Below, in pieces: positions 10,442 through 22,389 of a DNA stretch of 64,000 bases. Below the pieces are notes generated by a model that had not been told where the DNA came from, searched no databases, and saw nothing but the letters and a program-made list of their open reading frames with translations. Source of the stretch: Stromatinia cepivora (taxonomy: Eukaryota > Ascomycota > Leotiomycetes > Helotiales > Sclerotiniaceae). A program made the position numbers and the translations under genes. The stretch's first letter is position 1. Each line of letters opens with the position of its first letter. Location of the stretch: positions 62,001 to 126,000 of the forward strand of contig RCTD01000040.1 in assembly GCA_014898415.1 (NCBI GenBank), read 5' to 3'.

Positions 10442-11685
10442 AGATGTCTAAATTTCTAGATTTCTGGATTTCTAAGATTAGTTTTTTATACTGTTTTATG
10501 TGTATGGGATATTTTGGATTTGGGTTTGGGTTTGGGTTTGAATGGATGGATGGGGTTGTTGGTGTTGATGTTTGTGTTTAGGTTTAGAGACTTGGGGATT
10601 TGGGGATTTGGGGATGTATTAGGAGTGTGACTGGATTGGATTGGATTGGATTGAATGATTCAAACTTGGATTCTTTAAACTTTTGGGGATCTTGGTGGCT
10701 TTCTTCCTTTCTTTAAAAGATTTATATTTATAAAACTTGGAATTTGGAATTAGAAGATTTGAAGGAGAGATTAGAGAGTTTAGGTTTTGGGTATTAATAT
10801 CAGTATTCTTGGAGGAGGTTGATTGGTTAATAATAATGAATGATACAATAATAATATTATTCACTATTATTATAGTGGAAGACTTAGTTATATAGCTTAA
10901 AAGGATAATCGAATATATAATGGTTGAAGTCAAAATATAAGTGTATTGAATATTGAATTTATTTTGTTTGGTTTTCAGAAGAATTCTTTGAAGAAAATCT
11001 TCTTATTTATAATATTTGATAAGATTCTATGAAATTCTATAATATTCTATGATTATAAATAAGATCGATTTAAATCGAATCTTATAGAATCATTTTATAT
11101 AATGAAATGAAATAATAACCAATAATATTTAACCTTAGAAATAAGAAAGTTCTATACGCTTCCATCACATTCTATTCCATTATAAATCATTCTAATATGA
11201 TATATGATCGAGATTTTGTATAATAATAAAATTTAATAATATTAAATTATATTATTAGTATATCACGTGATCATATAACCATCGGTTCGGTTAATATTAT
11301 TAAGTGATTTAATAAACTTATTAGAAATTCTTATAAGTATCATATCATGGTGATTAATGGATACAGTCGATATATTACTCTTTTTGAGTCTGAAGGGAGA
11401 GGATAGGTAGAGAATTTATAGGTATCGTATAGAAAGGGATTATTTGTTGGTTAATTTGATGTTGATATTGGATTTTAGATGGGTGTTGAGAGTGAATATG
11501 AATTAATCAGTTCTTTGAATAAAACAAATGAGCTGTTGGTTGCTTTGACGAATATATATAGTTTTTGAAGATGGCAGTGGATGGGTTTTAGTTTCTGTTA
11601 TTTTTGTGAGGTATTGAGGGCACGTTATTACCTGGGTGCTGCTCAGAATTGGATTGGGCTTAGGTTCAGAAGGAAAAGATAAGTA
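10442..11685. other. AT-rich intergenic, short GGATT and TTTGGG iterations
   Basis: Contains a few copies of GTTTGG (about 10516-10540) and GGATT (about 10633-10652), otherwise AT-rich sequence with no coding pattern. Confidence 0.6.
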
Positions 11686-12097
11686 TTCGTGAGTTATTTA
11701 TAGATTATCTGTAAATAATTCATTAATCTGTACGTAAGTATAATTTATATAATTTGATATAATTTATAAAGATTAGTATAAAAATTAGTATAATAATTTA
11801 GGAATAGTTTCAAAAAAATAAATGAATATCTATTAATCTGTAGATTATTTGTGGATATTTTATTAATTTGTAGATTATTTGTGAATAATCTATTAATCTG
11901 TAAATTATTTGTAGATAATCTATTAATCCATAGGTTAATGAGTTATTTGCAAATAATCCGTGAATAATTTATATAAAGTAGATTATTTTAAAATCTTAAT
12001 GGGTAATCTGTAGGGCGGGTATTAGTTTTAATGAGTAACCCATGGGGCGGATTACTTATGGGTATCTATGGGTTGCGGGTTATTTTTGTGCAGCCTA
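11686..12097. mobile_element. decayed hAT-like non-autonomous element, relative of the one at 40920
   Basis: Right half matches the right end of the 40920-43502 element: repeated ATAATCTGTAGATTATTTGT units, GGGCGGATTA, and the terminus TTTTTGTGCAGCCTA. The internal GATTAGTATAAAAATTA stretch is also shared. The left terminal ~120 bp is not recognisable. Flanks GATAAGTA (11678-11685) and TATAAGTA (12098-12105) agree at 7 of 8 bases and may be a target duplication. Confidence 0.55.
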
Positions 12098-12519
12098 TAT
12101 AAGTATTATGTATTATGTATATGCTTGACTCTCAGATTATCTTTACTCTAATACCCTCACTCCCTACAATATTATATTTGGATGAATTTGTATAGTCTGG
12201 TCTATGTAGATATAGGATTATCCTGGATATCTGGTCACAGAGGATGTTCATTCGCGTCACACATACAATTAATTTGATTTTTGGAGATTTAAATTTTATA
12301 GAGTAGCTATGAAAAAGTTGGTTAACATCAGTCCACCACCCATTCAGCCAACTCTACAATGATATCCATTCAAGATGAACATATTCTGCATTCTCCCCGA
12401 CATCTCATGCCAAACCACAACCTTAACGCAGCCCCCGTTTGTAAACTCGGTAATATCAATCTTCTAGTACATCAGTGTGTCGATGATTTGATAAAGGCCG
12501 AGTCGATGAGCTCCAACAC
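12098..12519. other. intergenic, nothing recognised
   Basis: 3' flank of the minus-strand gene that follows. No coding or repeat signal seen. Confidence 0.5.
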
Positions 12520-12992
12520 TTAAAAGTGTGGAGGCTCCCTGGCCCACAATGCCTCGATGAACATAATTGTTTCCGCATCACCATCCCTAAGTGCATCCTG
12601 ATAATCTTGGCATTCTTCTCGGAGGTTCTCGAACCATATGCGCATTGGATGCATTAAGTCGAGAAGGTTCTCATACTCACTATAATTACCAATGTTAGTA
12701 GATCCCTTCAACGTTGATTTTAAGTCAAAAATTGAGAGATTGGAAAGTCTTGCCTTAAGAGCTTGACTTTGATATCCTCAGGAATCACGCTGTTGCGCTC
12801 AAGTAGATCTCTTCTTCTCGTGATGAAAACGATCTTTTGATGGAGTCTATTTAGTGCATCAAAGCAACGGAATATTCGGTTGTTGAGTGATCCATTGAAT
12901 GCAGAACCCCAGGTGGCTAGATCTCCGTGTAGGTTCTCGAGATATTGACCGAAATCCATTTGGAATGCTTGGATGTGTGCTTGTTGTGACAT
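12520..12992 (-). pseudogene. hypothetical helical protein gene with a one-base frameshift
   Basis: A 90-codon frame (12992-12720) is followed by an overlapping open frame ending at 12520. The two are offset by one base and meet at a run of five T on the coding strand (+ strand AAAAA at about 12727-12731). One additional T would give a single 157-aa protein, rich in charged and aromatic helix-type segments (LENLHGDLATW, FENLREECQDYQDAL). No canonical intron explains the shift: the CTAAC...TATAG acceptor-like site has no donor in a compatible phase. It could be a true frameshift or a sequencing error. No family recognised; no signal peptide. Confidence 0.5.
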
Positions 12993-14268
12993 ATTGAGTG
13001 ATGAAGGGATGAAGGTTGTTGGGATTTATTTTTGGAATTAAGCTGAAGTTTTGTCTGGATGAACTTTTTACTTGGGTGAACTGTTCTCGGGCAAAATTTC
13101 ACTCGGGGAAATGCTCTGATGGTTATTTTGTCTTGTAGATGAGAACTTTTCATCATTGCTGGTCTTCCCAAGAGTTCAAATAGACATCTAGTAACTGCTA
13201 TAGAATAGACACTAAGTTTTTAAATCATCTTGCCCAAGTTAATGAACCAGGGGTACATTGAAAACTTGATATTCATCATAGAAATGATCAGGTTTGTACA
13301 TGATTTCTACTGTAACTAAAGAAGATAGTGAAGAAAGAGTGAATAAACCACAAAAAATGTACAAACTGGAAGAACTATTAGTCCGATACAACTTTGTATA
13401 ACTTGGAGCTTGTAAAAAGATAATATGAGATAAGATGAATACGATTGAAAAGGGATGTTATGCATCATTTCAAGATAATAGTCTTTGAATAAATTTGGTT
13501 GTCTGTATATATATGTGGAAGCAGCCATACATTTGTACAAAGAATATTAACTACATGAACTATCTGTGTACCAGAAATGACTTGAGGCTAATTATACTCT
13601 CTGCTTTATACTAGGAGCAGGTGGGACTAATCTCTACTATCTACAGCAGGTCATAATTCCCTTCCATCAACTGAATTTCTCCATTTTATATGTATTCCAG
13701 CTGTTGGAAGAGTTTTTCGAATCTGTTTGGGACTCTTCCCTTTGTTTTTCTAGTCAGCTTTTGTCATTAATGCGAAACTCATCTCAATTATTTATGTACG
13801 TCAAACAATCTTTGATATTTGTACCTATTTGTGTATAGGAGTGTTCTAGATTACAGAGACTTGATGATGCTGGAATATATGGTAGAGATAGGTCGCAAAG
13901 AAAGATTAACTTCCATTGATTTCTAGCTTGCAAGTGACCTAAAGGCTTCTAAAGACATATTTAAATTTAAACAGCAATCAGAGAGAATTTCTTTGCAGGT
14001 TCCCACTTTCCATTCATAATAATCTTTTCAGGTTACCTGCCTGGTGGGGTGTTCACAACATCAGTCATTCAACAAAACAAAAGAACAGCAATATCTTACC
14101 ATGTGTGTTCATCACATTATGATATATGTTTTTTTTTCGTCGATATTTAACAACTAAAGTCGTAACATGATTTCCACATCAACCAATCACTAGAGGCACG
14201 AAAAATGCAAGGCACGTTCGGGTTATGCCATAAAGGAGAAAGAGCCAAAGTTTTGTCAAGATTAAGAG
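12993..14268. other. intergenic, nothing recognised
   Basis: Promoter side of the minus-strand gene, then AT-rich sequence up to the nested transposons. Only short unsupported ORFs. Confidence 0.5.
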
Positions 14269-15051
14269 CTGTTTCGGCAACTACAATCTGTCGAATAATC
14301 CCCCTTTTTCTTTCAAATACTCCTCTCTTTTTTGTGAAATATATTTAATAATAAAAGAACAGATTTTGTATAATATTTTATAATTCAATGAATTATTTTA
14401 TAGGATTTAGAAATATATTAAATTATCTATTTTTTAATCTATCAAATAATGAAATTTGTAAGTCAACTACCCCACTTTTCGGCCACCCCCCTTTTCAATC
14501 ATCTTAAAAAATATTAATATATAATCTTTAAACTTTGATAACTCAACAATTATTTAATTTCAATAAAATCCTCTATAGAATCATTTTTAATATTATTATT
14601 AGAATTCTTTATCTTAATTCTACAATCATTAATTTCAATTTGTATATTTCTAATAGCTTTAATTTTTGTAAATTTAAAATTCGGATTAGTTTTTATGATT
14701 CGTTTTTTTAAATATAATTTGTTTTAATTTATATTCCAATTGTTTTATTTGATATTTCATTATATAAGTGTATAATTTTTAATATCAAAATTTTTTATGA
14801 TTTTACAAAATAATAATTGATGAATTGAGAGATCGGTTTCTTTTTTTTGAATTATTATATATATATTTTTGAAGATCAAATAATTTTTGAGGAATTTTCT
14901 ATAAAATAAAAGATGATTTTATATTCCATTAATATTGAATATTATTATTCGAAGTAGGATTTTGAATTAGAATTTTATTATTGTTATTTTCAAATAATAA
15001 ATGACTTATAAGAGATTTAATGTAATTTTAAAACTATAAATTAGAAGTCTT

Positions 15052-15412
15052 TCATTTAGATTTGATATTATAAACTATTAAATCTTTTATTTTAGCTTTT
15101 TGATAATAGATAAAAAAATTATGTTTTTTAATTATTGAAGAATCTAATAAAGAATCTAATTTATTGAAATAATATTTATAGATATTTTTGAAAAATAAAA
15201 ATATTGATAAATTTAATGATTGTAATATATATGATATATATGATGGTAGAAATAAAAAATATATATGATGGTAGAAATAAAAAATATATATTATTCTTAA
15301 AATATTCAAGTATAAATTTAATGGTTTCATAATTTCCATAATTATTTAATATAAATAATCTAGTTTTTTCAAATTGGAAAAGAATAGTTTGAGGAATAAA
15401 GATTGTTTTCAA
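15052..15412 (-). pseudogene. relic of pogo/DDE_1 transposase
   Basis: Two overlapping minus-strand frames retain a DDE_1-like pattern: KFILEYFKNNIYFLFLP in one frame, then YILQSLNLSIFLFFKN and LDSLLDSSII in another. These correspond to the region around and after the third catalytic acidic residue in fungal pogo/Fot transposases. The frame changes at a 25-bp tandem duplication (15236-15285). Confidence 0.65.
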
Positions 15413-15769
15413 TTATTCAAACTTTATAATATTTATTGTTCATTTATTATCTATAATAATAAACTTTTATTTCTTATATAAAATAAGATTTATAAGAAAT
15501 TTTTATTATTGTATATATTTTCCTTTGAAAATGATAAATAATTTGAATGTTCAATTTATTATTGAAATATATTTAATAAAAGATATCCAAATTCTTAAAG
15601 CAGATTATTTTTTTTAAAATAAAACAATATTCTGAATTTTCTATTATTAAATTATTTAAACTTTGATTTTTTATAATATTAGTTTTATTCATATTTTATC
15701 AATTTTTGATTTTAATATACTTAATCGAAAATAAATCAAACTTTCCAAATTATTTATCAATAATTTTAT

Positions 15770-16079
15770 TGTCACGGAAAGCCTTGCGATCCCCTGTATC
15801 CTACGAAGGATCAAAGGTATACTTTCCAATCGGAATGAAGGATCTTCTAGACTTTATCAATCTCTTCAATTGATAAGGTGATTTTGATATACTAGTAAAT
15901 AAAGATCTAATTTAATCGAAGTATTTATCGATTAAATAATTATTCATTTGTTTTATATATATAGCTCTCGATTTATATGATCAAAGGCAAATCATTTAAT
16001 TCTATTCATTCTATCAATCATATATACCATCTATTTCCCGATCTCTGAAAGTGCTCTGTAGTCATACTATCCCGTGATA
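15770..16079 (+). mobile_element. solo LTR, 310 bp, TGTCACGG family
   Basis: Begins TGTCACGG and ends CCGTGATA (CCGTGACA with one C to T change), flanked by perfect 5-bp duplications TTTAT at 15765-15769 and 16080-16084. The same LTR family, inverted, lies at 63652-63960. No internal domain is left, so it is a recombined solo LTR inserted in the pogo-like element. Confidence 0.85.
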
Positions 16080-16843
16080 TTTATTAATAGTATTTAAAAT
16101 ATATATAAAATCGATTCGATATTGTTTTCTAATTTTAATTTCAAAATTCTTTTTCAAAAAAATTTGTATTTATTATCATCCAAATGAAAAATCATTTTTT
16201 TTATATCAAGGAGTTTTTTATCAATTTTACAAATTTGATAATAAATTAAATTAATATCTAAAGATTCTTATATTAATATTCAATCTATTAATTGTTTTTT
16301 TTTGAATCGGAATTATCTTTTGTATATTTTCAATTCTTTTTTTTAATAAAATAATAATCTATTTATTCGATTTTGAATTGTATTTTATAGAATTTTATAT
16401 TTCAAAATAGTTTTTTATATTGAAAGTTCATTTGTAATTGTATTTAAAGTTATGATTATATTATTTTTAGTATAATTATTCGATATGATATAAATAATGA
16501 TATTTCAAAATTTTAGATCAATTGATTTCATAATTGTTAAGTTATTAATATTTTAAGAGTAATAGTTGTTTAGAGCAATATGATTTTTTGAGGTGGCCGA
16601 AAAGTGGGGTAGTTGACTTAAACGAAAAATAGAATATAAATTAAAAACAATAAATATCAAAAAAATCTCTTTTATTCTTATTTTTTTTCAAAATCTGTTT
16701 TTTTATAGATTATAATAGATTTTATAATAGATTACAAACGAAAAGGATTATAACGGAATTCAAATCTATCGATATTTTGAAGAATTCTTAAAAGAACAGA
16801 TTCCGTTATATAAAAAGGAAACAGATTATGGTTGCCGAAACAG

Positions 16844-17293
16844 TCCTAAGCGAGAACCAATCCAACAAGACAAGAAATAGCAAAAAGCTTCGGAGAGAAA
16901 TATAAAAGAGAATAATATGAAAAATATCTAAATGAGAACTATCCAAGAACTGATGCATTGAAAGATGTGATAGAAAGTGAGTTGAAGTAATTTTATTTTA
17001 ATTAGAATGAAGTAGTGACTTGTATCAAAGGGCACTTAAGCTCTGATATTTTCAAGCTGAAACCCAACTACATCTCAAAATCTTCTTTTTTTTTATAGAA
17101 AAACCTCTCCCTAGACATGAAGCAGACACAGAAACAGGTACAAGGGAAAAAGTTTTTTGTAGGATAATAAAGGAAGTCTGAAATAGCCACTGCCAGACTG
17201 CTGAAAAAAAAACCAAATAAATTAACACCTCCATCCTCAGATTCAAATATTTGAATATCCCAAGAACCGAGCGCAAATACTGTACCCAAAATC
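16844..17293. other. intergenic, nothing recognised
   Basis: 3' flank of the minus-strand gene that starts at 17960. Confidence 0.5.
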
Positions 17294-17960
17294 CTACTTT
17301 AACCCCATTTTATCTCTCATAGCCTTGACCTTGCCTGTTCCCTGGCTGATTGATAGCTGAGGATCATCTGGGGACTTCTTGCTCGGTTGACGCAAAACAC
17401 TTTTACTGGCAAGCTTCTCAGCCTTTTCCTCAACCTTCTCTCTTGGTAGTGAGGTAACTTGAGGGTGTTTAATCTCAGTAGTTGTAGGTGGCAATGGTTC
17501 ACGGGGGCCGCGAATTTGTAAATCCCCTGGTGCTGAAGGCATTGAGATTTGTGTAGTGGTTCTCAATCGACGACGCTTATCACGTAAATTCTGAACCAGA
17601 ATAATAATTCGCATCAAATCCTGCTCGATAACGCGCATGGCCCTGAAACTATCGTCAGTGTCCACCTATCAGCTGTACCAAAAAAGTATAGGAAGTTACA
17701 TACGCAAGTTCCTCAGCTTTATCTGGAGCACCGAGTTGTTCAATATAGACTCTGATCTCTTCAAGCCAAAAAGTCAATGTTTTTTGAACACCTTCAAAAT
17801 AAATCACAAAAGCGGCTGATGGTAAAGTATACAGCCTGGTATTGATTTCAGTGATTCCTTTGAGAACTCTCTTCTGACAGGCGTCGACGAGGCTGATGGT
17901 GGGCATCTTTTTGGTAATCTCCATGGAGATCAGGGTGGGTATCTTTTTGGTCATCTCCAT
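17294..17960 (-). CDS. hypothetical protein, two exons, 201 aa
   Basis: Exons 17960-17704 and 17642-17294. The 61-nt intron begins GTATGT and ends in ACTGAC-GATAGTTTCAG, a branch site 12 nt before the acceptor, and joins ...DKAEELA to AMRVIEQ in frame. The N-terminus is a near-perfect tandem of a 12-residue unit (MEMTKKIPTLIS / MEITKKMPTISL). The middle is amphipathic-helical (EEIRVYIEQL, LMRIIILVQNLRDKRRRLR). The C-terminal ~70 residues are Pro/Lys/Glu/Ser-rich and likely disordered. No transmembrane or signal sequence. No family recognised; it lies with two other small unknown minus-strand genes (12.5 and 19.1 kb). Confidence 0.6.
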
Positions 17961-19111
17961 GGTTGATCTCCGTATGAGAATGGAATCTGCTAGGTGGTAA
18001 AGTGAGCTTGGTACTTTTAAACCTGCAGGTCAAATGAACAAGTAGTAAAATAAGAGGTAAGTAGACCAGTGGTGTATTTGATGGGTGTCGTCGATGCACT
18101 TGATATTTTCAATATATTTTGGGTGGTGAGTGAATGGCCAGTGGATAAATAAGGTGAAAATATGTTTGCTATTAGCTTTAGTTCATGTTAGTGTATGGAA
18201 GTGGATCTTAACCTAGTTAACCTTTAGTTTTTGCTTGTTCGATTAAAAAGAAGATTACTATGTTGTATGACCAAGTTCTAGTTGATTTGAAAATGATCTA
18301 TCTTTGGTACTGTAGTTCTGTGGCGGACCGCAAGTACCCTTCTAGAATCTACCTCGTTCTATCTGAATAGTACGGAGTCTGCAATATTTCGTATTATAGT
18401 GTAAATTAAAATTATGGGAGTTTAGGGAGACATGCTTCTTGAATTAAGCTTTAAAATTTGAATGCATACAATGTTCCAAACAATTTGCATGTTCCGCATG
18501 GGCTCAAAATGAAGAGTGGATTCACAAGACAGATGTTTCAACCACACAAAATGTATAAAAAGATTATGAGCTTCCTATCCACCAAGTACCGTCCGAACTA
18601 ATCCTGAAACATTTAGGCTTTGCAGAGGTAAATATCCCAGGTTAGAGATTATGCATCACTTTTAATTGAAAATCTGATGCTATGAAGAACTTTGAGTTCT
18701 CGAATGGGCGTAGTCTTATCCAATTTCATTAATCACCGAAGTGAAGAAGGTTGCTTATATTAAATAGTATAGAAGTATTTAGGCATAGTTCTGATGTTAT
18801 TTGTGAAATCCTTCCCCCTTATACTTTTAGCGCATCAGCGCGCTTCAAATCAACCTCGCCTCAAAATACCATACAAATTAGAGATGCTTCTTTTCAGATA
18901 TTCTTCAAGGTCTTTTGAATGGCGCCAATTATTGAAGTTAAAGGAAAAATAAAAAACACCCTCTACAGTGAGATGCGAGGTTCTTGCAAGGTTTTGAACA
19001 TGAATAAGTGAGTGAAATCACCTACTTTCTCCATGCCCGTAGACTCTTTAGATATGAGGCATACGGTACTCCGAGTCGTCATTTGCGGAACATCATCATA
19101 TTCGTATTCTG
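17961..19111. other. intergenic with a possible F-box remnant
   Basis: Mostly AT-rich. Around 18565-18630 on the plus strand one frame reads ELPIHQVPSELILKHLGFAE, the usual start of an F-box-like motif, but a stop lies just before it and the frame closes soon after, so it is at best an exon scrap or relic. Confidence 0.35.
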
Positions 19112-20091
19112 CTACAGCCCCACCTGTCTAGAAACCACCTTTGTACCCCCACTTTGTTCCTGCAAAGATTCGACATCTATCAGCTCGCGATATTTCCACT
19201 GTGGATACTTCTCGTGATCCTGGAGGCTCTGTGATAAAGACAAGATTAGCAGGGTATTCAGTAACTGATAAGTGCCGGATACATCACCGGAAATAATATG
19301 GAGACTCACCAGCGTGCTCCCATAAGCCCCGTGTCTTACTCCCAGATCGATCATCATTTGTGTTCTAATTCCTAAGCTGAGATTTTCAGTCGTAGCTACT
19401 GAGAGAAAATCTTCCACCTCTTGGATACGAGCCTCGATATTGGTACGCATGATAGTGGAGTCACTCATCAGTTCAGAGGCAATACTAAATGGGCAGTATA
19501 AGTCAGCGCTCGACCGAATTGACTGCTACATATGCTTGTTAGGAGGCAGGGTTTGACGTACCTGATCTTTTGAGCCCAATCTTTGTCATGTACCAGCTCC
19601 AATTTCCTCAAGAGAAATAAATACTCCTCGACGGTCTTTATATCTATCTGAAATTCCTGACGATGCTCGTTCAGAATCCGTAATCTCGCCTCTAAAGTAT
19701 AGCGGAAAAGATTATTCAACACCCTATTCACCATGGCGATGATCTGACGATGCTTAAGGACTGCATCCTCAAATTCGTACTCAAGCTTTCCTAACCTTTG
19801 ACGTCTTCTAAAGTCTGCTTTTAACTCTGCTGGTCCGCTGAATTCATCTTCGATACCCACTCTCTGACTTTCTGCCCAAGACACCGGATTTTTGTGCACT
19901 AATAGTCGTTCCAGGGACTTTGTGCGCTTTATTATAGTATCAATTGCTTCCGTCCGAGTCATTGTCCCAAATTCCTAGAAAAAACCTTAGTTAATTTTCT
20001 AAATTTCTATACAAATCAAGTCTGTTTCCGGAAGGTTCGTACATACCTTTGTCGCACATGATTCCACATCATTGCTGATACTGGAAGGCAT
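19112..20091 (-). CDS. hypothetical helical protein, four exons, 249 aa
   Basis: Exons 20091-20047, 19974-19562, 19484-19310 and 19228-19112, with introns of 72, 77 and 81 nt, all GT-AG with GTATGT, GTACGT and GTGAGT donors and a CTAAT or CTGAC branch. The spliced frame runs from MPSSISND to ...SRQVGL. The third intron is a multiple of three and open, so an ORF scan reads through it. The protein is almost wholly charged amphipathic helix (YEFEDAVLKHRQIIAMVNRV, VEEYLFLLRKLELV, NIEARIQEVEDFL), suggesting a coiled-coil or helical-bundle protein. No signal peptide or membrane span. No known family recognised. Confidence 0.68.
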
Positions 20092-20578
20092 GTCACAGTT
20101 ATCTTTTGCTCAAGGCTGAAAGCTTTCGATTGGATAAAATAGCAAGGTGAAGAATAATTGTAGATTTGAAAGAGTATCGAGAGTTATGATAAAAGGAGTA
20201 TGTTAGATTCTGCACAATTCGATAAAGCTAATAGTATTTTGGAGACGGTTAAATACAGTTGTGTTGGCACATTTATTAATTGAAGTACTATATTCATATG
20301 TATATGGAAAATAAGAGCCATTGTATAGAATTACGCTTCGCCGTACACATTTTCGAATTGTACTGTCATTGCCGTAGTGCATTGTTGTATTGATAATTAG
20401 AAACAGCTAGAAGTACACAAGCGACGTATCTAGATGGAGCTAGGGGTTTGACCGCACGGACCATACCGGAAAAGCTGTCGTACATAGATGAGCTAGAGGT
20501 GAGTTTACACTCTTAACTGTAAACCAAAAAGCAAAGCTCTGCTGCCGAAATTACAAGCACTCTTTGAAACAATAAAAA
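20092..20578. other. divergent promoter region
   Basis: Separates the minus-strand four-exon gene from the plus-strand membrane-protein gene; no further feature recognised. Confidence 0.5.
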
Positions 20579-20953
20579 ATGGCTGGACCTAAACTGCGAA
20601 AGGAGAGGCCTACTACTTCTGATAATAGAAGGAATGACGGTGACCATGGGCGCACCTACTTTTTTGTCCCTGACATTGAAGCTATGCAGCGCAAAGACAA
20701 TGAGATTCATTTTCTCAGGCTTATATCCTTCATCGCTGTCCTTTTAACCCCATTCGTGTTTGCCTACCACAGATACGAAGTTTCTCAACTTGAGACGCTG
20801 CTGAAGATAAAAGACGAACAATACATCAGCGCACTGACTGGAGGAGTAGTATCGACGGGAGAAGATGCTTCTGTGTATGTCATGATGATGGATCAGTTTG
20901 TATCCCTGATTTATATCATCGCGATTTTGGTCGGAGTGATAACCTGGTGGTAA
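20579..20953 (+). CDS. hypothetical small membrane protein, 124 aa
   Basis: ATG-initiated frame with a basic, polar N-terminus (about 1-45), a first hydrophobic segment LISFIAVLLTPFVFAY (about 48-64), a polar middle and a second segment ending at the C-terminus (FVSLIYIIAILVGVITWW, about 107-124). The last codons overlap a strong donor-like GTAAGTG (TGGTG/GTAAGTG), so the real protein may continue by splicing into a downstream exon such as 22120-22389. No homologous family recognised. Confidence 0.5.
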   Translation: MAGPKLRKERPTTSDNRRNDGDHGRTYFFVPDIEAMQRKDNEIHFLRLISFIAVLLTPFVFAYHRYEVSQLETLLKIKDEQYISALTGGVVSTGEDASVYVMMMDQFVSLIYIIAILVGVITWW

Positions 20954-22119
20954 GTGCTATGATAAGAAGTCTTTCATGTCTTTAACAAATCGTTCCTTTG
21001 GGCTACAATTTGACTAATATTTAATGAAGTCTCAAGATTAGTGAATACTAGTTCACGATTTTGACTAAATCCGACGTATTACTCACTATAACGGAGGAAA
21101 ATGTTAATTTTGGTTGATCAAGGCCCTCGCAATGATGTTGTTCTGGGTATCCAAATAGACTATCCGTGGTCTCAGTACTGTTAGGGACATCTTTTCCGCC
21201 CGTTTAGGATTTTGTATCCGTGATATCGCAGGGTACTTTCAGTGGAGAGATCAAAATGGGTGTATTAAGAAGGGACTTAAGGATGGGGAAGGGGTCGTTG
21301 ATAAGTTAATAATCTTTCCACGGGACTTACGGAAGTCTATCTAGGTGCTGCATGAAACTACACGAATTTACTGCATCTACTTTCCGAGATGTCCTGGTTC
21401 TAGACTTAAATCATGGGGAGATAAACCAGAGATGAATTAAGTTGTTTCTATTGGGCAAAAATCAAGAAATACTTTACCTTGTTCACGATGTTAGTATTGG
21501 TGGAGGAGAAAACGAGAAGTACATTACGGTGATTGGTTTACTATTTATTATTTGAGTGCGATAAAACAAATGTCGGGTCAAGAAGTAGGTTGGCTAAATA
21601 TTAGCAGTGATTGCTAATTCGTATCAGAGTATCCAATAGTTCAAACTGTTAGTAGACCAGATGTCAGTTTTGAATATTTGAAAATAATTCATTGTTTTAA
21701 ATTGAATGTATTCTTAGATTTTAAAAATTGTAAATATCAAAATATGGATCTTTATTTTTTATGATTTGAATGTTCCAATCAGATTCCAAGCTGTTCAAAG
21801 TTTCTTAATACTGGATGATAGCTTTAGAATTCGTACAGGGCCAACTGAATAAATTATTCTGTGGTGACGTGCAGCGAAGGCAGCAGTATAGGTAACCCAG
21901 AGTTTGATGTACCATTCCGAACATTCGGCAAGACAGGTTTAAAAAAAGAGACTGAATTATAGATTTGTTGTGTTTGTGGTAAACTTTTTTTCAAATGGGG
22001 GTTCTAAGAATGGTCTTCTAATTGTAAGCGTATGCCAAAAAAAGGGAACGTCGGTTTTACATGAGTAAGTCAAAATCTACGATGAGGAAGAACGGACGTC
22101 TTATTTATACGGAGGATGA
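20954..22119. other. intergenic or long intron, nothing recognised
   Basis: AT-rich sequence without coding pattern. A stretch near 21615-21665 resembles, inverted, sequence near 26040-26095. Confidence 0.4.
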
Positions 22120-22389
22120 TGGACTCCAAAACAGATCATTTCGTCGGCAAGTTGTGTGAGTTTGCTGAAGCTATTACCACAATGGATTCCAGACTTTACT
22201 TTTCATGTCAATTTTTCCACTGCTCATCATCACATGCCTATGATCATGTGGACAATGGCTTTCTTTGTAACAGGAGCCTATCTTTACGACTATACAATCT
22301 ATCCCTACTTCCATAATTCATGCAAAGTAAATCTAACGCAGCGGTTGCCTGCTATCAGTAAATATTGCTACAATCACCCCTTGGATTAG
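22120..22389 (+). CDS. possible exon encoding a hydrophobic segment
   Basis: Frame open from just after a TGA to a TAG at 22387-22389. It reads WIPDFTFHVNFS and MIMWTMAFFVTGAYLYDY, a plausible membrane segment after a His-rich stretch. No start codon is convincing and the other two frames are also open over much of the region, so it may be an exon of the gene at 20579 or a relic. Confidence 0.25.
   Translation, partial: WTPKQIISSASCVSLLKLLPQWIPDFTFHVNFSTAHHHMPMIMWTMAFFVTGAYLYDYTIYPYFHNSCKVNLTQRLPAISKYCYNHPLD

Larger units (their letters stand above)
14461..16618 (-). mobile_element. decayed pogo-like (Tc1/mariner, DDE_1) DNA transposon
   Basis: Perfect inverted termini AGTCAACTACCCCACTTTTC (continuing GGCCACC) at both ends, flanked by TA target duplications (14459-14460 and 16619-16620). 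About 1.84 kb once the solo LTR inside is removed. The interior is extremely AT-rich, with stop codons throughout, consistent with RIP. Confidence 0.85.
14269..16843. mobile_element. outer element of a three-level nest, CTGTTTCGGCAAC inverted termini
   Basis: Left end CTGTTTCGGCAACTACAATCTGT; right end reads the same from the other strand with two substitutions (CAACCATAATCTGT). After removing the inner insertion (14461-16618 plus one TA) the element is about 415 bp, a MITE-like size with no coding capacity. No exact target duplication is visible; TTAAG and CTAAG lie two bases outside the termini and differ by one C/T. Confidence 0.7.

Noticed and set aside
9911..10459. Long plus-strand ORFs rich in Phe/Ile/Leu/Tyr
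   Set aside because: They are translations of the TTTTA array, open only because the repeat lacks stops in those phases.
10516..10540. TTTGGG iterations as interstitial telomere repeat
   Set aside because: Fungal telomeres are usually TTAGGG; only a few copies of a different unit are present.
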